Source: Devosia beringensis (GTDB lineage: Bacteria > Pseudomonadota > Alphaproteobacteria > Rhizobiales > Devosiaceae). Taken from it: 64,000 nt of DNA. A model generated the notes under the pieces. That model saw nothing but the letters and a program-made list of their open reading frames with translations, did not search any database and had not been told where the DNA came from. The translations under genes were made by a program, and so were the position numbers. Below are positions 60,475 through 64,000 of the stretch, one piece after another. The DNA lies in the NCBI RefSeq assembly GCF_014926585.1, contig NZ_CP045422.1:496001-560000 (forward strand), read 5' to 3'. Within the stretch, counting starts at the first letter, position 1, and each line of letters begins with the position of its first letter.

Positions 60475-62727
60475 ATGAACGAACACGTCCATCCGAAGTC
60501 CATCAGCATCGATATCGACGGCATGACCTGCGCCTCCTGCGTGGCGCGTGTGGAGAAGGCCCTGAGCAAGGTGCCGGGCGTAGAGCGCGCGGCGGTGAAC
60601 TTTGCCACTGAACGCGCCAGCGTGACGCTGGCCGATAGCGGCAATGTCGCCGCCCTGCTGGCCGCCGTCGAGAAGGCCGGCTATGGCGCCCACCAGACGC
60701 CCATGGCCAGCGCCCATTCCGGCCACCAGCATCATGACGAGGACGCCGCGCTGCTGCGCCGCGACGTGATCCGCGCCGCCGTGCCGACCCTGCCGCTCTT
60801 CGTGCTGGAAATGGGCAGCCATCTTTACATGCCCTTCCATATGGGCCTGACCGCCCTGGTCCCGACCCAGATCCTGCATATCGTCTATTTCGTGCTGGCC
60901 AGCTATGTGCTGTTCGGGCCCGGCTGGCGCTTCTTCAAGGTCGGCATTCCCGCCTTGCTGCGCGGCGCGCCGGAGATGAATTCGCTGGTGGCGCTCGGCG
61001 CCGGCGCGGCCTGGCTCTATTCGGTGGTGGCGACCTTTGCGCCGCAGGTGCTTCCGGCCCAGGCGCAATATGTCTATTACGAAGCCGCCGCCGTCATCGT
61101 CACGCTGATCCTGGTCGGCCGCTGGCTCGAGGCCATTGCCAAGGGCCGTACCGGCGACGCCATCCAGCGCCTGGTGCGCGAGCAGGCCAAGACGGCCCGG
61201 GTGCAGCGCGATGGCGTGGTCAGCGAGATCGCCATCGAGCAGGTCAAAGCCGGCGACATCATCCTGGTGCGGCCGGGCGAGAAGATCGCCGTCGATGGCG
61301 AGATCACCGAAGGCGCCAGCCATATCGACGAATCTATGATCTCGGGCGAATCCCTGCCGGTCTCCAAGAGTGTCGGCGCCGGCGTCATTGGCGGCACGCT
61401 CAATACCTCGGGCAGCTTCAGCTTCCGCGCCACCAAGGTGGGCGGCGATACCATGCTGGCGCAGATCATCCGCATGGTCGAGGAAGCCCAGGGTGGCAAG
61501 CTGCCGATCCAGGGCGTGGTCGATCAGATCACCGCCTGGTTCGTGCCGGCCGTCATTGCCCTTTCGGTTTTGACCTTCGGCATCTGGATGCTCTGGGGGC
61601 CCTCGCCCGCCTATGTCTTTGCGCTGGTCAATGCCGTGGCCGTGCTGATCATCGCCTGCCCCTGCGCCATGGGCCTGGCCACCCCCACCTCGATCATGGT
61701 GGGCACCGGCCGCGCGGCCGAACTGGGCGTGCTGTTCCGCAAGAGCGAAGCGCTGCAGCAATTGCGCGACGTCGCCGTGGTGGCGCTGGACAAGACGGGC
61801 ACGCTGACCGAGGGCAAGCCCACCTTGACCGATCTGATCCTGGACGATGACTTCGAGCATGACGAGGTGCTGGCCTTGGTTGCCGCCGTCGAAGCAAAAT
61901 CCGAGCATCCCATTGCCACGGCCATCGTCGCCGCAGCCGAGAAGGCCGGCCTCGCCCTTGGCGCCGTTACTGAGTTCGCTTCCGATCCCGGCGGCGGCGT
62001 CACCGCCCGCGTCGATGGGCGGCTGGTCAGCGTCGGCTCGCAGCGTCATCTCGGCCATCTCGATTTCAGCGACTTCAAGGACGCCATCGAAAAGCTCGCC
62101 GACCAGGGCAAGACGCCGGTCTTTGTCGCCATTGACGACAAGCTCGCCGCCGCCATCGTCGTTGCCGATACCATCAAGCCGACCAGCGTGGCGGTGATAT
62201 CAGCGCTGCACGCCATGGGTCTGAAGGTCGCGATGATTTCGGGCGACAATCGGCGCACTGCCGAGGCGATTGCCCGCCAGCTGGGCATTGACGAGGTACG
62301 CGCCGAGGTGCTGCCGGCCGACAAGGTCGCCGCAATCAAGTCGCTGCGGTCGCTGGGCAAGGTGGCCTTTGTCGGCGACGGCATCAATGACGCCCCGGCT
62401 TTGGCCGAGGCCGATGTCGGCATTGCCGTGGGCACCGGCACCGATGCGGCCATTGAAAGCGCCGACGTGGTGCTGCTGGGTGGCGACCTCAAGGGCGTAC
62501 TCGATGCGCTGCGCCTCAGCCGGGCGACCATGCGCAATATCTGGCAGAACCTGTTCTGGGCCTTTGGCTACAATGTGCTGCTGATCCCGGTCGCGGCCGG
62601 CGCGCTCTATCCGGGTTACGGCATCCTGCTCTCGCCGATGATCGGGGCCGGCGCCATGGCCCTGTCCTCAATCATGGTGGTTTCCAATGCCCAGCGCCTG
62701 CGCGCGGTGAAGGGGGTCACGCTATGA
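60475..62727 (+). CDS. copA: Copper-translocating P1B-type ATPase CopA
   Basis: This 750-residue Cu(I) efflux ATPase has one N-terminal metal-binding domain with Cys19 and Cys22 ([13 protein letters not shown]), a His-rich segment ([14 protein letters not shown]), the transmembrane ion site C395-P-C397 ([13 protein letters not shown]), the phosphorylated Asp439 ([13 protein letters not shown]), the SEHPIA His motif and [20 protein letters not shown]. The ATG at 60475, with GAGGTG upstream, is preferred to one at 60451 that lies inside the promoter -10. The ATPase exports Cu(I) to the periplasm; cueR and copZ follow in the same operon, giving autoregulation. Confidence 0.94.
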   Translation: MNEHVHPKSISIDIDGMTCASCVARVEKALSKVPGVERAAVNFATERASVTLADSGNVAALLAAVEKAGYGAHQTPMASAHSGHQHHDEDAALLRRDVIRAAVPTLPLFVLEMGSHLYMPFHMGLTALVPTQILHIVYFVLASYVLFGPGWRFFKVGIPALLRGAPEMNSLVALGAGAAWLYSVVATFAPQVLPAQAQYVYYEAAAVIVTLILVGRWLEAIAKGRTGDAIQRLVREQAKTARVQRDGVVSEIAIEQVKAGDIILVRPGEKIAVDGEITEGASHIDESMISGESLPVSKSVGAGVIGGTLNTSGSFSFRATKVGGDTMLAQIIRMVEEAQGGKLPIQGVVDQITAWFVPAVIALSVLTFGIWMLWGPSPAYVFALVNAVAVLIIACPCAMGLATPTSIMVGTGRAAELGVLFRKSEALQQLRDVAVVALDKTGTLTEGKPTLTDLILDDDFEHDEVLALVAAVEAKSEHPIATAIVAAAEKAGLALGAVTEFASDPGGGVTARVDGRLVSVGSQRHLGHLDFSDFKDAIEKLADQGKTPVFVAIDDKLAAAIVVADTIKPTSVAVISALHAMGLKVAMISGDNRRTAEAIARQLGIDEVRAEVLPADKVAAIKSLRSLGKVAFVGDGINDAPALAEADVGIAVGTGTDAAIESADVVLLGGDLKGVLDALRLSRATMRNIWQNLFWAFGYNVLLIPVAAGALYPGYGILLSPMIGAGAMALSSIMVVSNAQRLRAVKGVTL

Positions 62728-63134
62728 ATATCGGGGAAGCCGCCAGCGCCTCGGGCGTTTCGGCCAAGATGATCCGCTATTACGAATCCATCGGCCTGAT
62801 CCGCCCGCCGCATCGCACCGACAGCAATTACCGCATCTATGGCCAGGACGAGGTGCACGTGCTGGCCTTTATCCGCCGCGCCCGCGACCTCGGTTTTTCG
62901 GTGGATGAAACCGCCACCCTGCTCGGCCTCTGGCAGGACAAGAGCCGCGCCAGCGCCGAGGTCAAGGACATCGCCGTCAGCCATATCGCGGCGCTGCAGG
63001 GCAAGATCGATGCGCTGCAATCAATGGTCCGAACCCTGCAGCACCTGACCCATTGCTGCGGCGGCGACCACCGCCCCGACTGCCCGATCCTCGACGACCT
63101 GGCCGGTACCCCACCCCGTTCCAAAGGACACTGA
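62724..63134 (+). CDS. cueR: Copper-responsive MerR-family regulator CueR
   Basis: This 136-residue Cu(I) sensor has an N-terminal MerR helix-turn-helix ([29 protein letters not shown]), a dimerisation helix (~80-108) and a C-terminal metal loop [16 protein letters not shown]. Cys112 and Cys120 align with the Cu(I)-binding pair of E. coli CueR at the same numbers. It overlaps copA by four bases, so the sensor is part of the operon it should activate through the 19-bp-spaced promoter. The symbol hmrR is also used in rhizobia. Confidence 0.94.
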   Translation: MNIGEAASASGVSAKMIRYYESIGLIRPPHRTDSNYRIYGQDEVHVLAFIRRARDLGFSVDETATLLGLWQDKSRASAEVKDIAVSHIAALQGKIDALQSMVRTLQHLTHCCGGDHRPDCPILDDLAGTPPRSKGH

Positions 63135-63135
63135 C

Positions 63136-63336
63136 ATGACCGACAAGACCACTTTCGCCGTCAACGACATGACCTGCAACCACTGCGTCGGCACAGTCCG
63201 CCAGGCGCTGGAACAGGCGCTGCCCGGCGCCGATATCACGGTCGACCTGGCCACCCACCGCGTGGAATTCACCGGCGACCGCGCCACGGGCGAAGCGGCC
63301 ATCCGCGAAGCCGGCTACACGCCTGAGGCTGGCTAA
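63136..63336 (+). CDS. copZ: Copper chaperone CopZ (heavy-metal-associated domain)
   Basis: This 66-residue single-domain cytosolic copper carrier has the metal motif MTCNHC (Cys14 and Cys17) in FAVNDMTCNHCVGTVRQAL, and the typical beta-alpha-beta-beta-alpha-beta pattern ending in EAAIREAGYTPEAG. It should deliver Cu(I) to CopA and CueR. It starts one base after the cueR stop, with GGACACTGAC upstream, and ends the operon. Confidence 0.93.
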   Translation: MTDKTTFAVNDMTCNHCVGTVRQALEQALPGADITVDLATHRVEFTGDRATGEAAIREAGYTPEAG

Positions 63337-63341
63337 GCAGC

Positions 63342-63373
63342 AAAAACAAAGGGCGCCCCGAGGGACGCCCTTT
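63342..63373 (-). terminator. Terminator of the sugar-binding protein gene
   Basis: AAAGGGCG (63348-63355) pairs with CGCCCTTT (63366-63373), 10-base loop. On the minus strand it is followed by TGTTTTTGC. It may also end the convergent copper operon (TTTG follows on the plus strand). Confidence 0.8.
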
Positions 63374-63395
63374 GCCGGTCCGTTCTTTGGGAGGC

Positions 63396-64000
63396 CTAGA
63401 ACGGGCTGTCGGGGAAGTAGAACTGGGCGGCGTTTTCCTGGGTGATCAGCGGCGAGCCCAGGATATAGGAGCCGGTGACCGGGCCGTTGGAAGTGAAGTG
63501 CGCGACGGTCACGTCCATGGCCGTGGCGATCTGTGCCGGCGGATAGAGCACGTCGACGGGCACCAGCGGATCGCCATCCATCACGCCCTTGATGATTTCC
63601 TTCATGCCGGCGCCCCCGACCACGAACATCTCGCTTTCGCGGCCAGCCTGCTTGATGGCCTCGACCACGCCCAGCGTGATGTCGTCATCCTGGGCCCAGA
63701 CGCCATCGATATCGGGGAAGCGCGAGAGGAAATCCTGCATCACTTCAAAGCCGTCATCGCGGTTCCAGTTGGCGAATTCATCATCCAGCACATTGATGCC
63801 GGTGCCTTCCATGGCGCCCATGAAGGCGTCGAAGCGCTCGGTGTCGAGCACGGTGGGAATGCCGCGCAGGATAACGATATTGTCGCCATCGCCGAGACGG
63901 GTCTTCATGTACTCGGCCGAGTTCACGCCCATTTCAGTGTTGTTGCCCGACACATAGACATCCTGGATGGTCGGGTCGGTGAGACCGCGATCAACCACGG
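63396..64000 (-). CDS. Sugar ABC transporter substrate-binding protein (N terminus beyond window)
   Basis: The C-terminal ~200 residues of a ribose-type periplasmic binding protein (peripla_BP_4) are visible; the frame is open to the right edge. Features are SGNNTEMGVNSAEYMKTRLG, DGFEVMQDFLSRFPDIDGVW, AQDDDITLGVVEAIKQAG and VPVDVLYPPAQIATAMDVTV. The missing part holds the signal peptide and first lobe. The remaining transporter genes presumably lie upstream of it, outside the window. The sugar cannot be told; the sequence differs clearly from RhaS. Confidence 0.88.
   Translation of the reverse strand, partial: VVDRGLTDPTIQDVYVSGNNTEMGVNSAEYMKTRLGDGDNIVILRGIPTVLDTERFDAFMGAMEGTGINVLDDEFANWNRDDGFEVMQDFLSRFPDIDGVWAQDDDITLGVVEAIKQAGRESEMFVVGGAGMKEIIKGVMDGDPLVPVDVLYPPAQIATAMDVTVAHFTSNGPVTGSYILGSPLITQENAAQFYFPDSPF

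Noticed and set aside
1..64000. Search for tRNA, rRNA, integrase, transposase or attachment sites
   Set aside because: None recognised on either strand by reading; codon use and GC content look uniform, giving no sign of a recently acquired island.

Overview
The window is a GC-rich (clearly above 60%), densely packed bacterial chromosome segment with short intergenic gaps and many 4-base start/stop overlaps. MucR/Ros, DUF2336, DUF1491 and DUF6456 proteins, a DnaA-domain-IV-like regulator, several DUF1127 mini-proteins and a rhizobial-type rhamnose locus (DeoR-type RhaR, RhaSTPQ, RhaM, RhaDI) together point to an alphaproteobacterium of the Hyphomicrobiales (Rhizobiales). My best guess is a Devosia-like lineage, but that is inference from gene content. 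I saw no tRNA, rRNA, CRISPR array, insertion sequence or prophage.

Layout. 1-8.7 kb: end of an AraC regulator, chromate transporter chrA, an unrecognised lipoprotein overlapping a tiny basic protein, a DUF2336 protein, an operon of PAS histidine kinase, peptidoglycan-binding membrane protein and DUF1491 protein, a small exported hypothetical, and sufE. 8.7-11.3 kb: membrane acyltransferase, the DnaA-like/DUF6456 pair and mucR. 11.4-17.5 kb: a complete seven-subunit Mrp/Mnh/Pha Na+(K+)/H+ antiporter operon (A to G). 17.7-25.5 kb: oligopeptidase B, superoxide dismutase, a receiver protein, a degenerate LOG-fold protein translationally coupled to a HerA-like DUF853 ATPase, a thermolabile-type asparaginase and an NAD-dependent epimerase.

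25.6-34.8 kb is a nitrate assimilation cluster: nasT (ANTAR antiterminator), nasS (nitrate sensor), nrtA-nrtB-nrtC, nasA and cysG. The gap before nrtA carries a sigma-54 promoter, two hairpins with ANTAR-type hexaloops, and an intrinsic terminator whose 5' arm overlaps the second hairpin. This looks like a complete RNA switch by which nitrate (NasS-NasT) controls transport and reduction. The nitrite reductase genes normally found in such clusters are absent. 34.8-38.7 kb: a YehZYXW-type osmoprotectant ABC transporter. 39-48.4 kb: rhamnose uptake and catabolism with divergent rhaDI, but without a rhamnulokinase.

48.4-53.7 kb: DUF5680 protein, methylmalonate-semialdehyde dehydrogenase, two LysR regulators, YbaK deacylase and two DUF1127-type mini-proteins, with palindromic intergenic repeats. 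53.9-60.4 kb: cytochrome bd oxidase cydABX, divergent from its maturation transporter cydDC across an FNR/FixK-type box. 60.4-63.3 kb: copper efflux operon copA-cueR-copZ behind a CueR-type promoter that overlaps the most upstream in-frame ATG of copA. The right edge cuts a sugar ABC transporter substrate-binding gene.

The most rewarding places to look are the nrtA leader, the LOG-like/HerA-like pair, the start-site corrections (copA, lipoprotein), the missing kinase and nitrite reductase, and the dispersed palindromic repeats. I did not find an unmistakably new multi-gene system.
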